Notes under the pieces: model-generated
What the model was told of the DNA's origin: nothing
Seen by the model: the letters and a program-made list of their open reading frames with translations, nothing else
The model's database searches: none
Assembly (NCBI GenBank): GCA_024403455.1
Contig: JAKSRR010000007.1
Span: 44,495 to 108,494 of the forward strand
Direction: 5' to 3'
DNA length: 64,000 bases
Source: Lachnospiraceae bacterium
GTDB taxonomy: Bacteria > Bacillota > Clostridia > Lachnospirales > Lachnospiraceae
Shown here: in pieces, positions 55,577 through 64,000 of the stretch
Numbering within the stretch: the stretch's first letter is position 1
Layout of the letters: every line of letters begins with the position of its first letter
Made by a program: the position numbers and the translations under genes

Positions 55577-56143
55577 ATGAGCAAAGCATTATTAGTATGT
55601 GATACGCCAAAAGGCGTTGAGTACTACAGGGATTTCCTAATGCAAAGTGAATACGAAGAGATAACGGTAGCGGATAATGCAGAGGAAGCAAAACGTAAAG
55701 TTGCAGAATTTGATTTTGATGTTTGCCTTATCAACTCCCCCATTAGAAACAGCAGTGGTGAGCATCTGGCAATAGATATTGCAGAGAAAAATATTTGTCA
55801 GGTAATTCTGTTTGTTAAAGCAGAGTACCAGGATGAGATAACAGAGCGAGTAGAAGATTTTGGTGTCATCACCGTTGGAAAACCAATTAACAAGCAGCTG
55901 TTCTGGGGAGCGTTAAAGTTAGCAAAGGTAACCCAAAGACGAATGGCGATGGTGCAGAAGGAAACAAGAAAACTGCAGACAAAGCTAGAAGATTTAAAAC
56001 AGGTTTCAAGAGCAAAATGCTTACTAATCTCTTATGAAGGGATGAGTGAGGAAGAAGCTCACAAATATATAGAAAAAAAGGCCATGGATGAAAGATTAAG
56101 TAGAATCGACGTGGCAAAGGATATTATCAATCAGTATGGTTAA
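55577..56143 (+). CDS. ANTAR-domain RNA-binding antiterminator with degenerate receiver
   Basis: A 188-residue regulator of the AmiR/NasR/EutV type. Residues 1-115 are a receiver-like fold, a coiled-coil linker spans about 118-142, and 143-188 are the ANTAR three-helix domain (RAKCLLISYEGMSEEEAHKY, then IEKKAMDERL). ANTAR proteins bind paired hairpins with A1/G4 hexaloops and prevent terminator formation. In the receiver Asp9 and Lys102 are kept, but the phospho-acceptor position is Asn53 (DFDVCLINSP) and the usual Thr/Ser near 81 is missing, so classic phosphorylation is unlikely. No kinase gene is nearby. It sits in the middle of five candidate target leaders. The start is the ATG at 55577 after GAAAGGGG. 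Confidence 0.9.
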   Translation: MSKALLVCDTPKGVEYYRDFLMQSEYEEITVADNAEEAKRKVAEFDFDVCLINSPIRNSSGEHLAIDIAEKNICQVILFVKAEYQDEITERVEDFGVITVGKPINKQLFWGALKLAKVTQRRMAMVQKETRKLQTKLEDLKQVSRAKCLLISYEGMSEEEAHKYIEKKAMDERLSRIDVAKDIINQYG

Positions 56144-56167
56144 TGCTTAGGCAGAATAGAGGATAAC

Positions 56168-57763
56168 ATGATAAAGCATGTATTTGTAACAGGCGGTGTA
56201 GTATCAGGCCTTGGAAAAGGAATTACAGCAGCATCTTTAGGAAGACTTCTTAAGCAGAAGGGCTATAAGGTTGCGTCTCAGAAACTGGATCCCTATATGA
56301 ATGTTGATCCTGGCACCATGAGCCCCTACCAGCATGGAGAAGTTTTCGTTACCGAGGATGGTGCTGAAACAGACCTTGACCTTGGTCACTATGAGAGATT
56401 CATCGATGAGAATCTGAATAAGTACTCTAACCTTACCAGCGGAAAGGTGTACTGGAATGTATTAAACAGAGAAAGACAAGGTGAGTATTTAGGACAGACG
56501 GTACAGGTTATTCCGCATATCACAGAAGAAATCAAACATTTCATCAATATGGGGGCTGAAAGCTCTGGAGCAGATGTTCTGATTACGGAAATCGGTGGAA
56601 CCATTGGTGATATTGAAAGTCAGCCGTTCATTGAGGCTATTAGACAGATTGCTATTGAAAAGGGCAGGGAAAACTGTTGCTTCATCCATGTTACCTTGGT
56701 ACCATGGCTATCGGGTTCGGATGAACATAAGAGTAAGCCTACCCAGCATTCCGTGAAGGAACTGCAGTCCTTAGGAATTGCGCCCAATGTGATTGTATGT
56801 CGTGTAGACAGACCATTAGAGCGTGGAATCATGGATAAGATTTCGCTGTTCTGCAATGTTCCGAAGGATTGTGTTATTGAAAACAGCACCATGGAATGTC
56901 TGTATGAAGCACCATTAATGCTTCATCAGAATGGTTTGGATAAGGTAGTATGCAGACATCTTGGATTAAAAGATGATGAACCGGATATCAGAGACTGGGA
57001 GAGCATGATTTCCAAGATTCAGGGATTATCCAAGCAGGTAACCATCGGTATTGTTGGAAAATATGTAGCATTACATGATGCGTACTTGTCCGTGCGAGAG
57101 TCCCTTCTCCATGGTGGCTATGACTGTGGTGCCCATGTAGAGATTGCTTGGATTGACAGTGAGGAAATCACAAAGGATAATGTAGAAGAAAAGTTACAGA
57201 ACTTAGATGGTATTTTGGTTCCTGGCGGCTTTGGCGATAGAGGTGTGGAAGGAAAGATTCTTGCCTGTGAATATGCAAGAACAAAGAATATTCCTTACCT
57301 TGGAATCTGTCTAGGTATGCAAGTGGCAGCCATTGAATTTGCTAGAAATGTTTGTGGTTATGCGGATGCAAATTCAGGTGAGTTCCTGCCAGAGGGTGAG
57401 CATCTTGTCATAGACCTCATGGAAGAACAAATGAAGGTACACAGAAAAGGTGGTACCATGCGTCTTGGAGCTTATCCCTGCAAAATCAAGGAGGGTACAC
57501 AGTTAGCTAGTGCCTATGGGAATTTGGAAATTTCTGAAAGACATAGACATAGATATGAGTTTAATAACGAATATCGTGATATAATGGTAGAGAAAGGGCT
57601 TACCATTTGCGGTACCAGTCCTGATGAAAGTATTGTGGAAGCGGTGGAAGTATCTGGAAACAGATTCCATGTTGGCGTACAGTTCCATCCAGAATTTAAG
57701 TCTAGACCCAATAAGCCACATCCACTGTTTGCAGCATTTGTAAAAGCAAGCGCAAACGTATAG
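56168..57763 (+). CDS. pyrG: CTP synthase
   Basis: Makes CTP from UTP, ATP and glutamine. The 531-residue protein has the synthase domain ([34 protein letters not shown]) and a class I amidotransferase domain with the nucleophile in [10 protein letters not shown] and [11 protein letters not shown]. It begins 24 bases after the ANTAR gene. It shares the cluster's common substrate, glutamine. Confidence 0.97.
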   Translation: MIKHVFVTGGVVSGLGKGITAASLGRLLKQKGYKVASQKLDPYMNVDPGTMSPYQHGEVFVTEDGAETDLDLGHYERFIDENLNKYSNLTSGKVYWNVLNRERQGEYLGQTVQVIPHITEEIKHFINMGAESSGADVLITEIGGTIGDIESQPFIEAIRQIAIEKGRENCCFIHVTLVPWLSGSDEHKSKPTQHSVKELQSLGIAPNVIVCRVDRPLERGIMDKISLFCNVPKDCVIENSTMECLYEAPLMLHQNGLDKVVCRHLGLKDDEPDIRDWESMISKIQGLSKQVTIGIVGKYVALHDAYLSVRESLLHGGYDCGAHVEIAWIDSEEITKDNVEEKLQNLDGILVPGGFGDRGVEGKILACEYARTKNIPYLGICLGMQVAAIEFARNVCGYADANSGEFLPEGEHLVIDLMEEQMKVHRKGGTMRLGAYPCKIKEGTQLASAYGNLEISERHRHRYEFNNEYRDIMVEKGLTICGTSPDESIVEAVEVSGNRFHVGVQFHPEFKSRPNKPHPLFAAFVKASANV

Positions 57764-57782
57764 AAAAGTAATTTAATATCGT

Positions 57783-57842
57783 AATGCAATGGGGCATTTT
57801 GATTCTTCACCTGTGGTGAGGTTTCAAAATGCCCCATTTTTA
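57783..57842 (+). promoter_or_regulatory. ANTAR-type hairpin overlapping a terminator, gltB leader
   Basis: AATGC (57783-57787), loop AATGGG, GCATT (57794-57798). The terminator ATGGGGCATTTTG (57789-57801) pairs perfectly with CAAAATGCCCCAT (57825-57837), followed by TTTTT. Five of six loop bases and the 3' arm are shared. No clear P1 was found, and no separate promoter was seen in the 128-base gap, so it may gate read-through from pyrG into gltB. Confidence 0.75.
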
Positions 57843-57891
57843 TAAAACAGAATGCATGAAAATGCAGGATGAAGAAAGCGAGGAAGAAATT

Positions 57892-60800
57892 ATGCAAAGT
57901 CAGCAAACAAAGAACTTAGGCCTTTACAGACCGGAATTTGAACATGATAACTGCGGTATCGGTGCCGTTGTTAGCATGAAGGGCATAAAGACACATCAGA
58001 CCGTTTCTGACGCTCTTAGTATTGTAGAGAACTTGGAGCATAGAGCCGGTAAGGATGCAGAAGGAAAGACTGGTGATGGTGTTGGTATTCTTCTGCAAAT
58101 TTCCCATAAGTTTTTTGCTGCTGTTACAAAGGAACTTGGAATTAAGATTGGTAAGGAAAGAGAGTATGGTATTGGTATGTTCTTCTTTCCACAGGATGAG
58201 ATAAAGAGAACTCAGGCTAAGAAGATGTTTGAAATCATTACCCAGAAGGAAGGTCTTGAATTCCTTGGCTGGAGAGAAGTACCCATTAAACCAGAGGTAC
58301 TTGGTAAGAAAGCTGTAGACTGCATGCCTTGCATCATGCAGGGGTTTGTTAAGAAGCCGGCTAATATTGAAAAGGGTCTCTCTTTTGACAGAAGATTATA
58401 TGTTGTAAGACGAGTTTTTGAACAGACCTGTGATAATACCTATGTATGCTCTTTATCCAGCCGTACCATCGTATATAAGGGTATGTTCTTGGTTGGACAG
58501 CTTCGTACCTTCTTTGCTGATCTTCATAATGAATCCTATGAATCTGCCATTGCTATCGTGCATTCCAGATTCTCCACCAATACGAACCCTTCCTGGGAGA
58601 GAGCGCATCCGAACCGCTTTATTGTTCATAACGGTGAGATTAACACCATTAAGGGTAATGCAGACCGTATGCTTTCCCGTGAAGAAACCATGTACTCTGA
58701 CTTCTTAAAGGATGAGTTATCTAAGATTACCCCTGTGGTAAATACCAATGGTTCTGACTCGTCCATGCTTGATAATACCTTAGAGTTCTTAGTAATGAAT
58801 GGACTTCCTCTGCCTCTTGCAGTAATGTTAACCATTCCTGAACCTTGGGCAAACAATACAGCTATGAGCCAGGAGAGAAGAGACTTTTATCAGTATCATG
58901 CAACGATGATGGAGCCTTGGGACGGCCCTGCATCCATCCTCTTCTCGGATGGTGATATTATGGGTGCGGTTCTTGACCGTAATGGTCTTCGTCCATCCAG
59001 ATACTATGTAACCAATGATGATTATTTAATCTTATCTTCTGAAGTTGGTGTACTTCCTATTGCAGAAGAAAGAATTAAGTTAAAGGATCGTTTAAAACCC
59101 GGTAAGATGCTTTTAGTTGACCTTGTAAAGGGGCGTCTCATTGAGGATGAAGAATTAAAGACAGAATATGCAACCAAGCAGCCTTATGGTGAGTGGCTTG
59201 ATAAGAATCTGATTCACTTAAAGGATTTAAAGATTCCTAACAAGCGTGTGCCTTCTCATAGTAAGGAAGAACGTGCAAAGCTGCAGAAGGCTTTTGGTTA
59301 TTCCTATGAAGATCTCACCACATCCATCCTTCCCATGGCATTAAATGGTGTAGAGGGAACAGATGCAATGGGTATCGATGTGCCTTTAGCAGTACTTTCT
59401 AATGAACATCAGCCGCTATTTAACTACTTTAAGCAGTTGTTTGCACAGGTTACCAACCCGCCTATCGACTCCATTCGAGAGAAGATTGTAACTGCTACTA
59501 CGATTTATCTTGGTAAGAGCGGAAACGTGTTGGAGGAAAAAGAAGAGAATTGTAAGATGCTTCGCATCAACAATCCTATTCTGACCACCACGGACCTTAT
59601 GAAGATTCGTAACATGAATGTGGAAGGCTTCAAGGTGGAAACCATTCCCATTACCTACTACAAGAATACTTCTTTAGAGAAGGCAATTGATCATCTGTTT
59701 GTTGAGGCAGACAGAGCACACAGAGATGGCGCAAATATTCTAATTCTTTCCGATAGAGGACTAGATGAGAATCATGTAGCGATTCCTTCCCTGCTTGCAG
59801 TATCTGCGCTTCAGCAGTATTTGGTACAGACCAAGAAGAGAACCAGCCTTTCTGTTATTTTGGAAAGTGGTGAACCCAGAGAGGTACATCATTTTGCAAC
59901 CTTACTAGGTTATGGTGCGTCTGCTATTAACCCTTATCTTGCACAGGAAAGTATTCAGGAATTAATTGATCTGAATATGTTAGATAAGGATTATTATGCA
60001 GCTGTCAGCGATTACAATGAGGCCATTATCGGTGGCATTATTAAGATTGCTTCTAAAATGGGTATTTCAACGATTCAGTCATACCAGGGTGCAAAGATTT
60101 TTGAGGCCATTGGTATCAGTGAATCTGTTGTAAACAAGTATTTCAAGGGTACGGTAAGCCGCATTGGTGGTATTGGCCTAGAGGATATTCAGAAGGATGT
60201 TGAAATGCAGCACAGCAAGGCATTTGATCCTCTAGCACTGCATACAGATGAAACGTTAGATAGCCGTGGTCTTCATAAGATGCGTAGTGGTAAGGAAGAG
60301 CACTTGTATAATCCTGAAACCATCCATTTACTGCAGTTAGCTACCAGAACAGGGGATTATAAGACCTTCAAGGAGTATACGGCATTAGTTGATAAAGAAG
60401 AGGCAGTAAGAAATCTGCGTGGTCTGTTAACCTTTAAACCTTCTAAGAAGAGTGTTTCTATTGATGAAGTAGAGTCTGTTGATTCTATTGTAAAACGTTT
60501 CAAGACCGGTGCAATGTCCTATGGTTCCATTTCAAAGGAAGCCCATGAGACGATGGCCATTGCGATGAACATGATTCACGGAAAGAGCAACTCCGGTGAG
60601 GGTGGTGAAGAAGAGGAAAGACTAACTGTTGGACCCGATGGAAAGAATCGTTGCTCTGCTATTAAGCAGGTTGCTTCTGGACGTTTTGGTGTTACCAGTA
60701 AGTATCTGGTTAGCGCAAAAGAAATCCAGATTAAGATGGCGCAGGGTGCAAAGCCTGGTGAGGGTGGTCATCTTCCTGGAAAGAAGGTATATCCTTGGAT

Positions 60801-62433
60801 TGCGAAGACCAGACTTTCAACACCTGGTGTATCCTTAATTTCTCCTCCGCCTCATCACGATATTTATTCCATCGAAGATTTGGCGCAGTTAATCTATGAC
60901 TTAAAGAATGCTAACAAAGAAGCAAGAATTTCTGTAAAGCTTGTATCTGAAGCAGGTGTTGGTACCGTTGCTTCTGGTGTAGCAAAGGCAGGCGCACAGG
61001 TAATTCTTATTTCCGGTTATGATGGTGGTACCGGTGCAGCACCTAGAAGTTCTATTCATAATGCAGGTCTTCCTTGGGAACTTGGTCTTGCGGAAGCACA
61101 TCAGACGCTGTTAATGAATGGTCTTCGTAATAAGGTTGTTATTGAGACCGATGGTAAGCTCATGAGTGGACGTGACGTAGCTATTGCAGCAATGCTTGGT
61201 GCAGAAGAATTTGGTTTTGCAACTGCTCCCCTTGTAACCATGGGCTGTGTAATGATGAGAGTATGTAACTTAGATACCTGCCCTGTAGGTGTTGCAACCC
61301 AGAACCCTGAGCTTAGAAAGCGTTTTGCAGGAAAGCCTGAGTATGTAGTGAACTTCATGAAGTTTATTGCACAGGAACTTAGAGAGATTATGGCTTCCCT
61401 TGGTGTGAAGACGGTTGATGAACTTGTTGGACGTAGTGATCTTTTGGAAGTAAAGGAACTCGCAAAGGTAGGACGTCTTGGAAAGGTTGATGTTTCTGCA
61501 ATCCTCAATAATCCATTTGATCCTAAGAGTGAGAAGATTGCATACAACAAGAAGAATGTATATGACTTTGAACTGCAGAAGACTGTTGATGAAAAGAAAC
61601 TAGCAAAATTACTTTCTGATGACATTGTACTTGGCGCAACAAAGGAAATGGATCTTGATGTAACCAATACGGACCGTTCCGTGGGAACCCTGTTTGGTGC
61701 AGAGATTACTAGAAGATTTGGTGAGTCTCTTCCGGAAGGAACCTACAGTATTCACTGTCATGGTGCTGGTGGTCAGAGTTTTGGTGCATTCGTTCCGAAG
61801 GGTGTATCCATTAGCCTAGAGGGTGATAGTAATGACTACTTTGGTAAGGGCTTATCCGGCGGTACCCTTTCCGTATATCCTTCAAAGAATGCAAACTACA
61901 AGGAAGATGAGAATATCATCGTAGGTAACGTAGCGCTTTATGGTGCAACCAGTGGTAAGGCGTTTATCAATGGTGTTGCAGGTGAGCGTTTTGCAGTACG
62001 TAACTCTGGTGCAACAGCCGTTGTTGAAGGTGTCGGTGATCATGGTTGTGAATATATGACCGGTGGTCGCGCTGTTATCCTTGGACAGACTGGAAAGAAC
62101 TTTGCAGCAGGTATGAGTGGTGGTATTGCCTATGTTTTAGATGAGGATGATTCCCTGTATAGAAAGCTCAATAAATCCATGGTTTCCTTAGAGCAGGTAA
62201 TTAACAAGTATGATGTTTTGGAACTGAAAGAGATTATTTCCGAACATGTTGAAAAGACTGGATCTAAGAAGGGCAAGGCAATTATTGAGAACTTTAGTGA
62301 GTATCTCCATAAATTCAAGAAGATTGTACCTCATGACTACAAGAAGATGATGATGACCATTGTACAGATGGAAGAGAAAGGCTTAAGTAGCGAACAGGCA
62401 CAGATTGAAGCATTTAATGCACTTACGAAATAA
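57892..62433 (+). CDS. gltB: glutamate synthase, large subunit
   Basis: Converts glutamine and 2-oxoglutarate to two glutamates. The 1513-residue protein has its class II amidotransferase cysteine at Cys21 (EFEHDNCGIGAVV), preceded by a short propeptide normally cleaved. The FMN/2-oxoglutarate synthase domain includes GAMSYGSISKEAHE and the [3Fe-4S] cysteines in CVMMRVCNLDTCPVG. A C-terminal GXGXG helix domain (about 1230-1480) follows. The start is the ATG at 57892 with GAGGAAG upstream; the in-frame start at 57829 lies within the terminator. Confidence 0.96.
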   Translation: MQSQQTKNLGLYRPEFEHDNCGIGAVVSMKGIKTHQTVSDALSIVENLEHRAGKDAEGKTGDGVGILLQISHKFFAAVTKELGIKIGKEREYGIGMFFFPQDEIKRTQAKKMFEIITQKEGLEFLGWREVPIKPEVLGKKAVDCMPCIMQGFVKKPANIEKGLSFDRRLYVVRRVFEQTCDNTYVCSLSSRTIVYKGMFLVGQLRTFFADLHNESYESAIAIVHSRFSTNTNPSWERAHPNRFIVHNGEINTIKGNADRMLSREETMYSDFLKDELSKITPVVNTNGSDSSMLDNTLEFLVMNGLPLPLAVMLTIPEPWANNTAMSQERRDFYQYHATMMEPWDGPASILFSDGDIMGAVLDRNGLRPSRYYVTNDDYLILSSEVGVLPIAEERIKLKDRLKPGKMLLVDLVKGRLIEDEELKTEYATKQPYGEWLDKNLIHLKDLKIPNKRVPSHSKEERAKLQKAFGYSYEDLTTSILPMALNGVEGTDAMGIDVPLAVLSNEHQPLFNYFKQLFAQVTNPPIDSIREKIVTATTIYLGKSGNVLEEKEENCKMLRINNPILTTTDLMKIRNMNVEGFKVETIPITYYKNTSLEKAIDHLFVEADRAHRDGANILILSDRGLDENHVAIPSLLAVSALQQYLVQTKKRTSLSVILESGEPREVHHFATLLGYGASAINPYLAQESIQELIDLNMLDKDYYAAVSDYNEAIIGGIIKIASKMGISTIQSYQGAKIFEAIGISESVVNKYFKGTVSRIGGIGLEDIQKDVEMQHSKAFDPLALHTDETLDSRGLHKMRSGKEEHLYNPETIHLLQLATRTGDYKTFKEYTALVDKEEAVRNLRGLLTFKPSKKSVSIDEVESVDSIVKRFKTGAMSYGSISKEAHETMAIAMNMIHGKSNSGEGGEEEERLTVGPDGKNRCSAIKQVASGRFGVTSKYLVSAKEIQIKMAQGAKPGEGGHLPGKKVYPWIAKTRLSTPGVSLISPPPHHDIYSIEDLAQLIYDLKNANKEARISVKLVSEAGVGTVASGVAKAGAQVILISGYDGGTGAAPRSSIHNAGLPWELGLAEAHQTLLMNGLRNKVVIETDGKLMSGRDVAIAAMLGAEEFGFATAPLVTMGCVMMRVCNLDTCPVGVATQNPELRKRFAGKPEYVVNFMKFIAQELREIMASLGVKTVDELVGRSDLLEVKELAKVGRLGKVDVSAILNNPFDPKSEKIAYNKKNVYDFELQKTVDEKKLAKLLSDDIVLGATKEMDLDVTNTDRSVGTLFGAEITRRFGESLPEGTYSIHCHGAGGQSFGAFVPKGVSISLEGDSNDYFGKGLSGGTLSVYPSKNANYKEDENIIVGNVALYGATSGKAFINGVAGERFAVRNSGATAVVEGVGDHGCEYMTGGRAVILGQTGKNFAAGMSGGIAYVLDEDDSLYRKLNKSMVSLEQVINKYDVLELKEIISEHVEKTGSKKGKAIIENFSEYLHKFKKIVPHDYKKMMMTIVQMEEKGLSSEQAQIEAFNALTK

Positions 62434-62458
62434 AGTAAGCGAAAAGGAGTAAATGAAT

Positions 62459-63943
62459 ATGGGAAAAGCAACCGGTTTTTTAGAATATGAAAGAAAAGAA
62501 GCTAGAGCAGAAGCACCTCTTGAAAGAATCAAACATTTCAATGAGTTCCATGTACCTCTGTCAATGGAGGAACAGAAGAAGCAGGCATCCAGATGTATGG
62601 AGTGTGGTGTACCTTTTTGCCAGTCTGGTATGACTATTAAGGGAATGACCAGTGGTTGTCCTTTAAATAACCTGATTCCTGAGTGGAATGATTTGGTATA
62701 TCGTGGGAACTATGAGCAGGCATACCTTAGACTGCATAAGACCAGCAACTTTCCAGAGTTTACCTGCAGAGTTTGCCCTGGTCTTTGCGAGAAGGCATGT
62801 ACCTGTGGTTTAAATGGCGATGCGGTAGCAACCAAAGAAAATGAAATGTCTATTATCGAATATGCTTATGCCAACGGCTTAGCTGGTCCGAAGCCTCCTG
62901 TAAACCGTACCGGTAAAAAGGTAGCTGTCATTGGTTCCGGTCCTTCCGGATTAGCTGTAGCTGACCAGTTAAATACCCGTGGACATGAAGTAACTGTATT
63001 TGAAAGAAATGATCGCGTTGGCGGACTTCTTCGTTATGGAATTCCTAACATGAAGTTAGAGAAGCATTTCATTGACAGAAAGCTAGAAGTTATGGAAGCA
63101 GAGGGAATTACCTTTAAAACTTCCGTAAATGTTGGTAAGGATGTTAAGGCAAAGGATTTACTGAAAGATTTTGATGCAGTGGTTCTTGCCTGTGGTGCAT
63201 CCAATCCCAGAGATATCCAGGCTCCTGGAAGAGATGCAAAGGGCATTTACTTTGCTGTTGATTTCTTAACCTCTACTACAAAGAGTCTGTTAGATAATGG
63301 TCTTCAGGATGGTACCTATATCTCTGCAAAGGATAAGAATGTTATCGTCATTGGTGGTGGTGATACTGGTAATGACTGTGTAGGTACTAGCATTCGTCAT
63401 GGCTGCAAGTCTATTATGCAGCTTGAGATGATGCCTAAAGCACCGGACACCCGTGCAGAGAACAATCCTTGGCCGCAGTGGCCCTTAGTATGCAAGACAG
63501 ACTACGGTCAGCAGGAAGCTATCGCTGTCTTTGGCCATGATCCTAGAGTATATACCACAACGGTTAAAGAATTTAAGAAGGATAAGGCTGGTAACTTAAA
63601 GAGTGCAGTTCTTGTATCTTTAGAGTCTAAGTTGGATGAGAAGAGTGGACGCAAGATGATGGTTCCTGTAGAGGGAACAGAGAAGGAAGTTCCTTGCGAA
63701 CTCGTTCTGATTGCAGCAGGTTTCCTTGGCAGTGAATCCTATGTAACCGAAAACTTTGGCGTTGCTGTGGATGGCAGAACCAACGTATCCACCGCACCTG
63801 GAAAATTCATGACCTCTGTAAATAAGGTATTTACTGCTGGTGATATGCATACTGGCCAGTCCCTTGTTGTAAAAGCTATCCGTCAGGGTAGAGACTGCGC
63901 AAGAGAAGTGGACGAATTCCTCATGGGTTATACGAACCTGTAG
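62459..63943 (+). CDS. gltD: glutamate synthase, small subunit
   Basis: FAD/NADPH and iron-sulfur subunit that feeds electrons to GltB. The 494-residue protein begins MGKATGFLEYERKEA. Its N-terminal iron-sulfur cysteines lie in RCMECGVPFCQ and CRVCPGLCEKACTCG; the dinucleotide-binding motifs are VAVIGSGPSGLAVADQL and VIVIGGGDTGNDC. The second of two near ATGs (62453, 62459) fits the AAAAGGAG spacing better. It follows gltB by 25 bases. Confidence 0.95.
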   Translation: MGKATGFLEYERKEARAEAPLERIKHFNEFHVPLSMEEQKKQASRCMECGVPFCQSGMTIKGMTSGCPLNNLIPEWNDLVYRGNYEQAYLRLHKTSNFPEFTCRVCPGLCEKACTCGLNGDAVATKENEMSIIEYAYANGLAGPKPPVNRTGKKVAVIGSGPSGLAVADQLNTRGHEVTVFERNDRVGGLLRYGIPNMKLEKHFIDRKLEVMEAEGITFKTSVNVGKDVKAKDLLKDFDAVVLACGASNPRDIQAPGRDAKGIYFAVDFLTSTTKSLLDNGLQDGTYISAKDKNVIVIGGGDTGNDCVGTSIRHGCKSIMQLEMMPKAPDTRAENNPWPQWPLVCKTDYGQQEAIAVFGHDPRVYTTTVKEFKKDKAGNLKSAVLVSLESKLDEKSGRKMMVPVEGTEKEVPCELVLIAAGFLGSESYVTENFGVAVDGRTNVSTAPGKFMTSVNKVFTAGDMHTGQSLVVKAIRQGRDCAREVDEFLMGYTNL

Positions 63944-63963
63944 TGGGGACGGGGCAGATTTTC

Positions 63964-63985
63964 AACTAAGTGCAACACTTAAGTT
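63964..63985 (+). repeat. inverted repeat at the window edge
   Basis: AACTAAGTG and CACTTAAGTT can pair around a CAA loop with one bulge, preceded by a G-rich segment (TGGGGACGGGG at 63944-63954). It could be a mobile-element end or a hairpin after gltD. No T run follows, so it is not a standard terminator. The window stops too soon to decide. Confidence 0.3.
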
Positions 63986-64000
63986 AGGTGGTGCCAATAA

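Noticed and set aside
57829-57891. Upstream start for gltB at 57829
   Set aside because: Lies in the terminator hairpin; the ATG at 57892 gives a normal short propeptide before the catalytic cysteine.
1-64000. CRISPR arrays, tRNA or rRNA genes, prophage
   Set aside because: No regularly spaced repeats, cloverleaf-like genes, ribosomal RNA segments or phage structural genes were seen in reading the window.

Overview
The window is about 64 kb of a moderately AT-rich chromosome and reads as an anaerobic member of the Clostridia, most likely family Lachnospiraceae. The evidence is gene content: type III glutamine synthetase, a PurF with the four cysteines of the [4Fe-4S] form, DUF1292, DUF5662, a CD1871A-like CXXC mini-protein, an Rpn-family nuclease, a BspA-type leucine-rich-repeat lipoprotein, HrcA/CIRCE sites and ANTAR-type nitrogen control. 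The species cannot be fixed from sequence alone. There are no rRNA, tRNA, CRISPR or phage genes. Nearly all of it is core metabolism and housekeeping.

Layout. 0-9 kb: two chaperone genes (clpB, htpG), each with a CIRCE operator. Between them lie a leucine-rich-repeat lipoprotein, an Rpn-type nuclease flanked by duplicated terminator repeats, and a PrsA-like foldase. 9-14.5 kb: purC, then an envelope operon of lipoprotein, extracytoplasmic thioredoxin, a 49-residue CXXC membrane peptide, a polyferredoxin-type membrane protein and a cation/proton antiporter. 14.6-19.7 kb: der-plsY-gpsA-moxR-VWA. 19.8-25.7 kb, minus strand: tmcAL leading an ABC-2 export operon. 25.9-28.1 kb: a DUF1292 gene converging on a UvrD-like helicase. 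28.2-35.2 kb: DUF5662, trpS, citrate synthase, lactonase, tgt, aroC, yajC. 35.3-42.2 kb: leuB-ilvD-ilvB and serC-serA. 42.3-64 kb: a glutamine/nitrogen island of glmS, carA-carB, purF, glnN (GSIII), an ammonium channel fused to PII, glnA (GSI), an ANTAR regulator, pyrG and gltB-gltD.

The most interesting system is in that last island. Five leaders (carA, glnN, amt-PII, glnA, gltB) hold a small hairpin with a six-base loop of form AAWGGN closed by a C-G pair. In each, the loop end and 3' arm of the hairpin are also the start of the 5' arm of an intrinsic terminator, so the two structures exclude each other. This is the layout expected for ANTAR antitermination, and the candidate RNA-binding regulator is encoded in the same cluster. 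Its receiver-like domain has lost the phospho-acceptor aspartate, and no histidine kinase is encoded nearby. The ammonium channel carries its own C-terminal PII domain. I infer a nitrogen circuit in which ammonium uptake, both glutamine synthetases, glutamate synthase and carbamoyl-phosphate synthase are switched by terminator read-through rather than by a promoter-binding repressor.

Other points: predicted leaderless messages for the foldase and tmcAL, a promoter-leader-terminator module just ahead of the Rpn gene, and an unexplained three-hairpin RNA-like segment after clpB.
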